A stretch of 64,000 bases of DNA from Larix kaempferi. Lineage: Eukaryota; Streptophyta; Pinopsida; Pinales; Pinaceae. Below the pieces are notes generated by a model, which saw only the letters and a program-made list of their open reading frames with translations, made no database searches and was not told the DNA's origin. Each line of letters starts with the position of its first letter. Within the stretch, counting starts at the first letter, position 1. The stretch is from NCBI GenBank assembly GCA_027924585.1, contig BSBM01000442.1, positions 2,294,001 through 2,358,000 of the forward strand, in the 5' to 3' direction. A program made the position numbers and the translations under genes. This document shows, one piece after another, positions 1-10,854 of this stretch.

Positions 1-3000
1 TGACATTTTTGAAAACCCCACTTATACCAGCTGGGCTCAGATTGTCCTTGGAAGCGCCATCAAAATTAGGCTTAAGAGGGGTATGTTGGGGAGGGGACCA
101 GATGGAAGGGATGCGGATGGAGGGAGAGAGGTGGGGAGAAGGGGTAGAGGTAGGTTGGAGGATAAAATTCCAGTCAGATAAAATACAACTTTCTTGCGTC
201 TGACAAATGAGGTCGGTAGTGTTCCAAGCGGTCATTCTCACTGACTCCTGGAGGTTGTTATGAATGCGGGGTATGAGGCAAGTCTCAGGGAGAGAGCAGT
301 TGAGAAAGATTCTTCTATTGTGTTCGTTCCAGAGGTTCCAAAGGACTAGGCCAAGGAAGAGAAGCCAAGTACGATTCAAAATAGGATTTGCGAAGGGCTT
401 CGGGGACCAGCTGCGAATAATGTCTTTGATGTCATCAATGTTGCAGTCCTAGTGACGAAAAATTGAAGATTCCCAATCCCATACGGCTGAAGCATAAGCG
501 CATGAGTTAAGAAGATGCTCCTGATTCTCCTCATACCGATTGCAAAGAACACAAAGAGAAGGTCCTTCAAAGCCTTTTTTGATGAGCTGATCCCAAGTAA
601 GAATTTTCCTTCTCGCCACCAGCCAAAGGAAAGTTTTGATCTTCGGCCATAAGTGGGCATCCCAGATCTTCATCCAAATGGGATCTTTGGGTGGGGGAGG
701 AGCGAGGTGAGAAAGCTGGTAAGCTTCTTTGATAGTGAAGGAGATAATCTGCTGGTGTCCTCATCGAAGCTTGTCCGGTTCGTTGGAGACGAGAATTTTC
801 CTGGAGATTAGCTCGGTCCAAAATGTCTTTGCTTCATCTCTACTGAAGTCTCCCATCCAATGCTCCTGTGCTATCCAGGATCTCCAGGTTTCCAAGGTGT
901 TACATGGTTCCCAGTAGTGGGCGATGAGGTGCCATCCCCGATGCTGAGCCTGCGTGTGGAGATACTGGGTGTGAGGGAGGAGGTGGAGAGGTGGTAACTG
1001 GCTCCAAGCATCTTCCCAAAAAAGGGCTCTGCTGCCATTTCTCACCTCCCAGAAACTGTGATTTCGGATGAGATCTCTTTGAGCCCAAGCAGAGTTCCAG
1101 ATAAAGGAACCTTTAGGGAGAGAGTCATGCTTGATGAGTTCATGATGATTTGAGTTATCTACGTACTTCTGCAACCAGATGTGAGTCCAAGGGGTGGAGC
1201 TTTCAGTGCAACATCTCCAAAGTAACTTGGCACAAAGAACTTCATTGAGGGCATACGGGTCACGCAGACCAAGGCCTCCCTCCTGCTTAGGAGTGCAGAG
1301 CTTGTCCCAGGCCAAGAGAGCCCATTTTATGCGCTGAGTGGAGCCTCCCCAAAGGAATTTTCTCTGTAAATTACGGATAGACTTGAGGATGAATTTGGGG
1401 GTAGCCATAACAGAGAAAAGGTAGAGTGGCATGGCTTGTAAAACAGACTTGAGAAGGATGAGGCGGCTAGGGAAGTTGAGAGTTCTGAAAGTCCAAGAGG
1501 AAAGCTTAAGCTCAAGGGCAGAGAGCAGATCTTTCCAGGAGGAGTGCTTGATTGCAGAAGCAACTAGAGGGGCGTCGAGAAACTTGGAAGGGAGGGAGCC
1601 TTTCGGAAAGCCAAGCACTCTGATGATGCGATTTTGAACCTGCAGGTGGGTGTTAAAAAAGAAGATTTGATATTTGAGATTGTTGATGGTCATACCTGAG
1701 GCAACACTGAAGGAAATAAGGATATTGCGAAAGGCCCTGGCTTTCGTGCATTGGATTTTTCCATCAGCATTGTGTTGACCACGAATTGCAGATGCGAATG
1801 GGTTTTGCCTTGGCCATTGATTTTGATGCCCTACAGCTGATTATTTCTTACCGCCATTTTGATGCTTCTTCCCAGACTTTCCGCAAGAAGAATAAAAAGG
1901 TAGGGGGAAAGAGGGTCCCCCTGTCTGATGCCTCTCGAAGGGGAAAAGGTGGAGGAGGGAGTACCATTAACGAGAATAGAAAAAAAGGCTGAGGATACAA
2001 GGGAGATAATCCAGCTGACCTAGTGGGGAGAGAATCCAAAGGCCAGGAGGGTATCTTTGAGAAAATTCTAGTTGGTCTTGTCGAACGCTTTGGAGAGGTC
2101 GAGCTTGATTAGCATTCCAGGGAGGGAGGAAGTTTTGAGAGTGTGGATAACTTTATGAGCGGTAATAATGCCATCCATGATTTGACACCCTTCAACATAG
2201 CCAGATTTCTCTGGGAGATGAGGAGAGGCAACAGAGGCTTAAGGCGATTGGCAATAACTTTGGTGATTATTTTGTAAATGACATTGCAGAGGGAAATGGG
2301 GCGGAATTTGGCTGGGTCATCGGGATTACTAGTTTTGGGGACGAGAGTTAGAAAGGTGGAGTTGAATGCAGGGAGGATGGATCCAGAAGAGCGGGAGGCT
2401 TCAACAGCCTGCCAAACATCGTCTTTGACTATTTCCCAGAAATTTTGGAAAAAATCAATGGTAAATCCGTCCGGGCCGGGAGCTTTGCCGAATTTCATAT
2501 CCATGACTGCAGCTTCAACTTCTTCCATCAAGATGGGGCTCATGAGATTGTTGTTCTGCTCCTCAGTTATAAGATGTGGGATGTGCTAAAGAATGTGTTG
2601 AGAGGCTTGAGCCTGGTCCGAAGCGGTGTCGTGAAGGAGATTATTGTAAAAAAGGACAAGCTCTTTCTCTATATCAGCTTTGTTCAAGACAGTTTCCCCG
2701 GTGCTGCTTTTTATCCTGGTGATTCTGTTGTTCTGCCTGCGTTGGATCATGGCATTGTGAAAAAATTTGGTGTTTTTTTCACCGTCCTTGAGCCAGTGGA
2801 TTCTGGATTTTTGTCGCCAGAGAGTTTCCTCCTGCTGGTTTCTAGTGTCCAGTTGACTAAGAAGCTGTTGCTTGATATTTTCCGTGTAGCCCTGATGGAT
2901 GGCACAGGATTGAATGTCCTCTAGATCCTGTTCTAGTTTGTGCTTATCCTCCAGAATGTTGCCAAACTCAGATTTGTTCCAGAGTTTAAGCTGCTTCTTG

Positions 3001-3856
3001 ATGAACTTGAGTTTTTGTTGGAAGCAGTACATGAGGGTACCATTCTCCCCTGATAAGAGAGCCACCAGTCCTTGATTTTATCTTTTAGATTAGGATGGGA
3101 GAGCCAAAAATTCTCAAATATGAAGGGTCTATGAGAGTCCCAATCAAGGTGAAGACATATTGGCCAATGATCTGAGCCAGCATAAGTCAGGATGGAGCTG
3201 GAGAGATTAAGTTGATTCATTAGCAAAGAATCAGAGATGAGGAAGCGGTCAAGCCGTGAAGCAACTTGAGTATTGCCCCCTCTCCTGTTGTTCCAAGTAA
3301 AAGTGCCATTACTTGTTTCGAGATCTGCAACAGAGTGATCTCGAATGAAATATTGGAAAGAAAGGCCGTCTCTATCTAGTCTGTGGATTCCTCCTTTCTT
3401 CTCATTGAGGTTTGTGATAATATTGAAGTCTCCTCCCAAGATCCAGTGCGTGTTTAGGAGATGATCATTGAGCTAGGAGAGATAGTTGATGAAGTGAATT
3501 TTTTAGTCGATAGCTTGGGGGCCATAAACATTTGTGATAGTTCCTCTGTGAGTGGTACCCAGAATGTGGAATCTTCCAAAGAGGGTATGATGGCTGGAGA
3601 AGAATCCATCCAAGCTGATGATGTTGGGGTCCCAGGCAATGGCAATGCCTCCAGAGGCACCTTTAGCATCGGTGGCTATGATATATGCATTCTTCCAACA
3701 GTTTTTGATGAAAGAGCGGAGCTTTGGCTCCGAGGATTTGGTTTCTTGTAACATAATAAGTGCGGGTTTTTCCTTGAGAATTTAATTTTTCAGCATTCTT
3801 CTTTTGGAATCACTACCGATTCCCTTTATATTCCAGTTGATTAGTTGTAGCTCCAT
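1..3856 (-). pseudogene. LINE-A ORF2: endonuclease, reverse transcriptase, zf-RVT and start of RNase H (broken)
   Basis: The ATG is at 3856. The EEP endonuclease follows with its expected residues: LQETK near 3750, GGDFN near 3434 and SDHWP near 3165. The RT lies at about 2545-1700 with KAPGPDG, FRPISL, LDLSKAFD and RQGDPLSP. At the catalytic box the frame reads FVVN (1785 to 1774) instead of F/Y-A-D-D, so polymerase activity is lost. The connection domain (WGG, GGLGLRD) and the zf-RVT domain (CVLCNRYEENQEHLL, about 673-449) follow. The RNase H domain opens with NFDGASK near base 60-50 and is cut by the window edge. Most of the ORF is in one frame. Stops lie near 3830, 3500, 2060, 760 and 448, and the 3065-2109 block is shifted. 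A decayed copy is certain; expression is not expected. Confidence 0.93.
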
Positions 3857-3886
3857 TAATGTAAGGGTTGATAAATGGTAGTGAGC

Positions 3887-5263
3887 TTATTGCTCATGCC
3901 TTAGTCCCAATTGGTTTGGGTCTGAAGGGATGGATGCTGCTTCTGAGAGTGGGGGAAAGAGTTGGTGAGAGGCTAGGGCTTGGTAGGCTTCTTTGAATAG
4001 GTCTAATTGGCTTTGGGGGATGCTGTGGATATCATTTTTGACCCAAGCTTCTTGTATGGCTTCAAGATCTAACTCTCCAGTCTCCATGTCATCCAGGTCT
4101 AGGAGGCAATCATCTAAGGGGGAGGGGATCTGGGTTTTTAGAGCATCTTTGGGGACAAAGTCTTCTGCCCCTTCGGCTGGAATGGTAGTAGAGGATTCAG
4201 GGAGATCAGGGGCTTGCTGAGATAAAACAGAGAAGCTGTTATGGCCATTAGGGTCTGAGGAGGTAATGGGGACAAGGGATTTCTTTCCAGTTCTTCTCCG
4301 AGTGTTAACTTTAGTGAAGTCATCCTCATCCTTTATGTTTTGGGTAGGAGTAGTTTTAGGTTTTGTGTTCAGAGGGAATTCACGGAAGAGGTGTCCGTGT
4401 TCATGACATTTTCTACATCTGAAGGGTATGTGTTCGTAATCAAGCGGTTGAAGCCATTCAATGTCCTGGAAAGAAAGGCAGATAGCTTCAGGGAGTGCAA
4501 CTGAGATGTCCATGTAAATACAAATCCGTGCGTAAGAAGTATAGCGGGCAGCTAGAGTGGTGTCAGAGGCTTGAACAAAGGATCCAAGGGTATTGCCTAT
4601 GCCAGTGAGGGTTTCAAGGTTCCAATATTCTTCAGGCAGAGAGTAGAGTTGTAGCCAAACTGGAACTACTTTGAAGTCTTCTTTTTCTGGGCTGAAGTTC
4701 TCTTTTCAGTCCCATATGTATAACCCTGCAGAGTGTAAGAAGTATGGACCTCCTTGAAATATACGATTCTTGTCCTCCAGATTCTGGAAAATAACCGTGA
4801 AGAAACCTTTGGAACCCAGTTTCAGCTCGCATTGGCCTTTTGGTTTCCATGTGTTGGTGATCCACCAGGTGAGATTCTTTTATGTTGGCCAGAGGCTAAT
4901 GAATTTGCAAATGATTGCGTGGTCATGCATGTATTGTATGTGCTGGCTAACAAGATTAGATGTAACTTCGTACCTTGGAATTTGAGACACCTTGGGCTTA
5001 CACTTGTTGGCTGTGCTGGTTGGCTCCGATTTTCTTGCTGGCTCATCTTGATGCTGGCTTGCAGACGTCTGAGCAGCAGTGGTAGGGTTTTCCGTTCCCT
5101 CTCCTCCTTTTCCCGTGTTAGGTGTTGGTTTTCCTGCATGCAATCCCGAAGTTGCAGAAGTCAGATCGGATCCCATCAGGAGTAGGGGCGTGAAGGTTTG
5201 GGTACGACAAGCAGCTAAGTGGCTGAAGGATGGTTTGGAGCGACCCCCGCTGGAGATCGCCAT
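3887..5263 (-). pseudogene. LINE-A ORF1: DUF4283 / CCHC nucleic-acid-binding protein (broken)
   Basis: This is the RNA-binding, Gag-like ORF1 of a plant L1 element, which coats the element RNA. It starts at an ATG (5263-5261) and stays in one frame to the stop at 3887, about 458 codons. Two in-frame stops interrupt it: one at 4880 just after KFISLWPT, and a TGA near 4710 replacing the Trp of an IWDW-type motif. The DUF4283 domain lies at roughly residues 115-240 (SKGFFTVIF, GGPYFLHSAGLYI, VPVWLQLYSLPEEYW). A zinc knuckle follows near 4425, CRKCHEHGHLFREF, whose last cysteine is Phe. The C-terminus is Ser/Thr/Asp-rich and ends LGLRHEQ. ORF2 begins about 30 bp downstream. Confidence 0.9.
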
Positions 5264-5330
5264 GGCAGGGACAGATCAAAAAGTGCAGGCGGGTAGGTCA
5301 AGTTTTCAGCTCTTCCAATTAGTATCATGA

Positions 5331-7194
5331 TGGTCTCCAAAATCAGTTACTATTATATGTTATATATTAGTTATGATAATAATAAAGGTTATTTGACCCA
5401 ATAATGTCACTATATATTAGTTATAATATTAATTATTATTACTATTGTATATTATCGATGGATCACCTATTACCTAAAATCGGTTAGCATATTAATTTCA
5501 TTATCAATATCCAAGATAATTTCGGGCAGCTTGGGCAGTGGGCAGACAAATTAAATTATTAAAAAAGTCCACTTATCCCCAAATTCTATAATAAGAAATT
5601 GTTTAAGAGGTGCTCCCTTTTTTAATTTTAAAGCATTTTGATTAGCTAATACATGATGACATGGAATTTGAATTAGGGTTGAAAGGCCAATTTTTCATCC
5701 AAATTTCCTCTAATAAATGGCTGACAATCTAGTAAGTCAACTTTCTTATGGATTTCTTTTTTGTGTAGGATTTGCAACTGACTGTAGAAGAATTAGGCAA
5801 AATTCCCCCTCAATCCCCAACTCTTATTTTTTCTCTGTTTTCCTTCATTCAGAGGCAATGTAATGCACTATTTATAGAACTCAAGTAGAATTAAGGTGGT
5901 ACCAAGAAGCGTTGACCAACTTTCTTTCCATCAAATTAATTTGAGACTTGGAAGAATTCATAAAAATGAATTTTCAAAAATGTGTGAACATTGTTTGGTG
6001 TGTTATTGATTGAAGACTCTTTACTCCTTGTAGAGCATTGTTAAATCCATATATATATGCATTCATGGCTATGAGATAGGAATAATGTAGTTCTATAGAC
6101 ATATTATTATGACCTTAGTTGAGCCAGTGTTGATCCTAGTGTGTAAAATGCATTGATTGAGTCTGTTTCTACCTCTCGTGCAAACCATTCAATAAAAATA
6201 TAACTAGCATACCCCCAAAGCGGGGGAAATGAAACGTAGAGAAGAACTTGACTATGTTGTAAAATGAGATAAAGTTGTGTGTACGTAGACAAGGGGTAAT
6301 TTTTGCAACATATGACAAGTTTCTTGAATAGTGATGTCTCGGTCAACAATTGCTTATGAGTTCGAACGATGATAGGAATATGAGGTTGAGTCACGTGGAA
6401 ATGATGTAGCTGTGATTCTAGGAACCATATGATGGTAGGGATTTGAATTTCCCTCTGCTTTGGAGCATATTTGGATGTGTATTTCAAGACAACATATTTG
6501 GTGATGTACATTTTCTCACCATGTTTGAAGTATGCTCAGATTATGGTTTTTTAGACAAGGGTTAGTGCGTGTTGTGCAATATTTTTTTTCCATAGATGTA
6601 CATAATGATGATTCATGTTGTACTTTACAAGGGAATTTATATATGCATACTAGTGTATTCCCTTTTCTGTGTAGACATGAATTTTCATTGCACTTTGTAT
6701 GTCTTTGTACTCTGTTTAAGAGTTGCTCATAGTCCTGAAGTGGGTTGGATGAAAGAATATATTTTATATCTATCAAGTAAGGGTCATCCTCAAGCGATCA
6801 ATGCATATGAATTTGTCTGTCATGATTTTCTCTTGGATACCATGTTGTAACATATGTATCGAATAAACTCTTTGCAACAGTGATTTGATATGCGTCTTTC
6901 CAATTTAATGTTTCCATGTTAGGAGCTCCATCAAGCCACATGAAACCATGTATATGTGCAAGATATTATCGAATTAGAGAAAATGAAGAATATGTAAAGG
7001 TTTTGTATAGACACGTGCAAGTAGTATATAATGTGTACATGTTCCAATAATTTGTTTTGTGTATGCTTTTTAATTATCTCCTCATGGAAGATTGAAAATA
7101 TTTTATGAATGTATGCAGCTACATTCTGGGGCCTATTTGTTAATTTTCCGATAATTTCATTCCATTATCATTCAGGATCACTAAGAGAATAACA
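5331..7194. other. Anonymous AT-rich stretch, no gene recognised
   Basis: No reading frame here looks like a protein. Bases 6121-6195 match 10662-10736 as a dispersed repeat, described separately. There is no clear LTR, TIR or RNA gene. Confidence 0.6.
6121..6195 (+). repeat. About 75-bp dispersed repeat, copy 1
   Basis: It starts GAGCCAGTGTTGATCC and ends GTGCAAACCATTCAA. It matches 10662-10736 in the same orientation with roughly five mismatches by eye. The two copies are 4.5 kb apart and the family is unknown. Confidence 0.75.
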
Positions 7195-7652
7195 TGTACA
7201 ACATATCAATCATAGACACAAAAGAAATCACACAAGAGACACAGAGTTTCACCGGGGAAAACCAAGAAGGTGAAAAACCCCGCAACTTCCTCAGAGATAA
7301 GATAAGCCACCAAACAAGATCACAAGGATCAAACCCAATAAGATGTCTCTAGCAGATGCTCCTCCTCCTCCACTAGTGCACCACTTTCTCTCTTAGCTAT
7401 GCGAGCTTGAGAAGTGAATGAATGATTTAAATGAGAGACACACCCTCTCTATTTATACACTGACTTGACCTACCAATAATCCACTGGGGCCGACTTGCTA
7501 ATCAAGCCTAATAACCCAACCACATGACCTAATCAGGGCCGACCCCACACTGGTTGTCTAATAACCCATCAATACAAGTGACAACACTTACAATGTAACT
7601 TGTGACACTTACAAATACAAATGATGACACTTCCAATCAGAGGAATAATACA
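7195..7652 (-). mobile_element. Probable solo LTR of a Copia-like element (antisense)
   Basis: About 458 bp beginning TGTACAAC and ending AATAATACA. On the minus strand it carries the GGTTTTTC...GGTTTTCCCCGGTG box that lies near the LTR 3' end in the Copia elements at 25680-25725 and 52985-53025 of this window. A TATA-like TATAAATAG (minus, about 7460) and repeated AAGTGTC motifs in the presumed U3 (7560-7640) also fit an LTR. No coding region flanks it and I could not confirm a target duplication, so both ends are approximate. Confidence 0.6.
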
Positions 7653-9988
7653 TCTCTGTGGGATATACAATAAAGTACAAATGTAATACATAGAAGAATA
7701 TCTTCCGAAGTTACAAATACATCAACACTATCAATGATGTTATGATTACACCATTGTTGACGAATTTCTAGGTTAGAAGGGCTATCCTCTTGCATAACTG
7801 TATGCAAGTTTGGCCATTTTTGTGTTTGTTGCAATGAGAGTGAAGAACAATGCAGTGCATTGCAATTGTGTGATCATATTTGTTAGCTCACTTCTGCGTA
7901 GTGTACAAAATTCTTTGGCCCCATGTAGGTGTTCTCCAAAGTGCATGACATGTTTCGAGAGGTTGTTTGTAAGAATTTCTTGTAGATGTATGTGTAACTC
8001 CTCAATTTTGGTTGGTGTAATTTTGTTTTAGCTTATGATGCACTCCTTTAAATGAATTATTTTTATTATTTAATGAGTTATGTTGAACACACATGTTTCA
8101 CCATGAGTGTAATGTAGGCATGCGAAGTTCAAAATCTTGAGCCTACATTATTTTTTTAATCTATAAGAAGGCTGCCACAAATAAAGAGATTATTTTACAC
8201 GGAAGCCAGCACATTAAAAAAAATATCGCTATCACCGAGAGGATAATCCCTAATCAGCTCCATCCCAAAGACCACGCTTTTACTGATACGTATGATCATT
8301 AGTTACATAATCAAATTATGTATGTGTGGATGCTTGTCTAGAGAAGAGGAAAGATTGGTTAAACCCTAATATGCCATGATAAAGGAATTAAAGCAAATAT
8401 GGTTTAGATCACCATAATTTGCGGAAGCAAAAAGAGAGATATACTTCATCAATCTACCTAAACCTCAATTCTTAACTCACATCACGTTAAGGTAGAATCT
8501 ACCAAGATTTTGGTCTCATGAATGCATTAATCGGTTTATTGCACTCCACATCTAAAACTTGAAAAGGGAAAACGATAGTCACCATATTAAAGAGTTTGTT
8601 CCAAACACAAACTATATTGCCACATGGTTATTCATGATACATGATTCACTCATGAACATGCTAGCATGCACGATCACTTTGAACCAAATTTGAGGATGAA
8701 AACAATAATAAAAAGGGAGAATATGGTTCTAAAAGAAAATAGAATATGGCTTAAAAGTCCAACAGAATTTAAATTGTGCCAAACGTTTAAGTTACAACAA
8801 ATAAAAAATTACCTCGCATGGAAAAAGTAAAAATGACACATCATTTTATCTCACTTAATGAGTCAATTGAATTTGGTGGTGCGTAGGGACATATATGAAG
8901 AATTCATATTGCATGTGGTATGCTGGATACAACTTTGGTATGATTGTCCACGTTTAAGACATGCATAAAGAAACCACCAAGCCACCAGGAAACTGTTTAC
9001 GCCATGCATATGAATTCCTAAGGAAGCCATCACGTTTAAGCCATGCATTTGACTTCCGAATCAAGCCACCATCTCTCCTCCCCATGAATGTCTCTCAAAC
9101 ATTGAAACCTACCGTGAATCTCTAGACCAGGCAAACATTGGAAAGGAAGCACATTATGGGATATTTCACAGGATAAGAAGAATAGAAAGCATGGTAGGCA
9201 GATCAGAATGCTAAAAAACTACTTCAGAATGTGAATGGTACATAGTTCCATAATTTAATTTCCTTCCGGTCATGAATTGCAGCTTTGTGGGAGTGTCAAT
9301 GTCTTTGCTTTCATGCAAATTTGTTGTGCATTCCATTGTAAACACAATAGAGCCCATAAGCATTTGCTTCAACCATTTGCTTTCCCGCATACATCAGTTA
9401 GGTGAGTTATTTGCTACTACAACTCTCCTCTTGCTATGTTCTGTTATTGTGAAGGTATAGTTAGTCTTTATTGATGGGATTGTCCAATTTTGTTGATTCT
9501 TGGGATTTTGTTCTTTTCCGGTTTCTTAGTAAAGTTAGTTTTCAAGCATTTGTAATGTCGAGCATTTACTATATTGTAAGGACTCCTTAGTTTTATGGTC
9601 TTTGTAAATCACTATTTGTATAAAAATTTTGCTAATGAAAATCCCGTTCTCAGATTTATATGTTATTTCTAATTAAGAACATAGGTTTATACATTTTGAT
9701 GAATCTTTATGTATTTGAACCGCTCAAATTTACATTAATATCCTTATTTTGATATGGCATCAATAGAATGCATTTTTAATTATGTGTATGATAAGAATTT
9801 GGAACCTGAAACTTGTATACACAAATCGATTCTTAACCAAAAGACCAGACTGGGGTCTTCTACAAGGTACCTAGTCATTATTTTTCTCGAGACATTGCAA
9901 ATTCTGATTTGCATTTGCTTCAACCATTTGCTTTCTCTTCGAAACGCTTTTGAGAATCTGCAACATTGAATTCCTATAATGATTTGTC
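7653..9988. other. Anonymous AT-rich stretch with a 24-bp exact direct repeat
   Basis: No convincing gene. A 24-bp sequence (CATTTGCTTCAACC...CTTTC) occurs at 9361-9384 and again at 9912-9935 in the same orientation. Nothing else was identified. Confidence 0.55.
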
Positions 9989-10492
9989 ATGCAATTCCTC
10001 AGAAGCGGAGGAGGTTTAGGAGGAGGAGGCAGACTCGGTGGTGGCAGAGGGTTAGGAGGAGGAGGTAGAATCGGTGGTGGAAGAGGGTTAGGAGGAGGAG
10101 GCGGCTTGGGTGGAGGGGTCGGAGGTGGCGTAGGAGGAGGCTTGGGAAGTGGGGAAAAAATGCGGGTAACTAGGGAGGTGGGTATGACTGTGGCCGTGGG
10201 AGATGGCGTAAGCGGAGGAGGAGGCGGAATCGGTGGTGGCAGAGGGTTAGGAGGAGGAGGCAGCTTGGGCAGAGGGTCCAGAAGTGGCGCAGGAGGAGGC
10301 TTGGGCGGTGGCATTGGAGGTGGAGGTGGTTTGGGTGGTGGTGCTGGTGGAGGGTTTGGTGGCGGTGCAGGCGGAGGAAGAGGATTTGGAGACGGATCTA
10401 GTGGTGGTGGGGAATCGGGGGTAGGCCATGGGTTCGACGGAGGTGCAGGAGATGGAGGTGGATTTGGTGGAGGCGGTGGTGAGGAGGAATAG
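9989..10492 (+). CDS. Glycine-rich open frame (antisense: proline-rich open frame); coding strand uncertain
   Basis: From an ATG, 167 codons read almost entirely as GGGLGGG, GGGAGGGF and similar Gly-rich repeats, ending GGGGGEEE. No signal peptide is evident. The opposite strand is also open across the same block (about 10623 to 9871, no good ATG) and reads as PPPPPNPPP, PPKPPP and SPPPLDP, resembling extensin or PERK-type proline-rich segments. Both frames stay open because the DNA is a GGN/NCC-type repeat, so openness alone is weak evidence. No intron, promoter or conserved domain decides between a glycine-rich protein, a proline-rich protein and a non-coding repeat. Confidence 0.35.
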   Translation: MQFLRSGGGLGGGGRLGGGRGLGGGGRIGGGRGLGGGGGLGGGVGGGVGGGLGSGEKMRVTREVGMTVAVGDGVSGGGGGIGGGRGLGGGGSLGRGSRSGAGGGLGGGIGGGGGLGGGAGGGFGGGAGGGRGFGDGSSGGGESGVGHGFDGGAGDGGGFGGGGGEEE

Positions 10493-10585
10493 GCGTGGAA
10501 TGTGTTCCGACAGGTGGTAGCTCCCCATAGGCCATCGACAGACGACGAAAGCCTGAGAGGATATGATCCCTTAAAATACGCCTTC

Positions 10586-10806
10586 GGCGTAATAAAAACA
10601 TGGATACAATATCCCAATTGCAATAAATTGTAAAGAGGACATCTTGTTCAATTAGTTATTCGAGCCAGTGTTGATCCTAGTGTGTAAAATGCATTGATTG
10701 AGTTAGTTGCTACCTCTTGTGCAAACCATTCAACAAAATATAATAAAAACATGGATACAATATCCCAATTGTAATAAACTGTAAAAAGGACATCTTGTTC
10801 AATAAT
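10586..10806 (+). repeat. Direct duplication of about 65 bp flanking the 75-bp dispersed repeat (copy 2)
   Basis: Bases 10586-10650 and 10738-10806 are near-identical (TAATAAAAACATGGATAC ... GACATCTTGTTCAAT), offset by about 152 bp. Between them, 10662-10736 is the second copy of the repeat at 6121-6195. This is consistent with a tandem duplication of a 152-bp unit, or with an inserted unit. Confidence 0.8.
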
Positions 10807-10854
10807 ATGGAATAGATTAGTTATACTAGTATCTATTGTCAACAATTTTTGCAA

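Larger units (their letters stand above)
1..5330 (-). mobile_element. L1-type LINE (LINE-A), nearly full length, cut by the left window edge
   Basis: A non-LTR retrotransposon read on the minus strand, with ORF1 (5263 to 3887) followed after about 30 bp by ORF2 (3856 to beyond base 1). The order is DUF4283/CCHC ORF1, then endonuclease, reverse transcriptase, zf-RVT and RNase H, as in plant L1 elements. The right limit near 5330 is approximate: the sequence turns AT-rich there and I could not find a target duplication. In-frame stops, one clear frameshift near 3000-3065 and loss of the RT active-site box show the copy is dead. The 3' end and poly(A) tail lie outside the window. Confidence 0.93.

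Noticed and set aside
7190-7657. Target duplication around the solo LTR
   Set aside because: Flanking pentamers (TAACA, TCTCT) do not match for the most likely ends.
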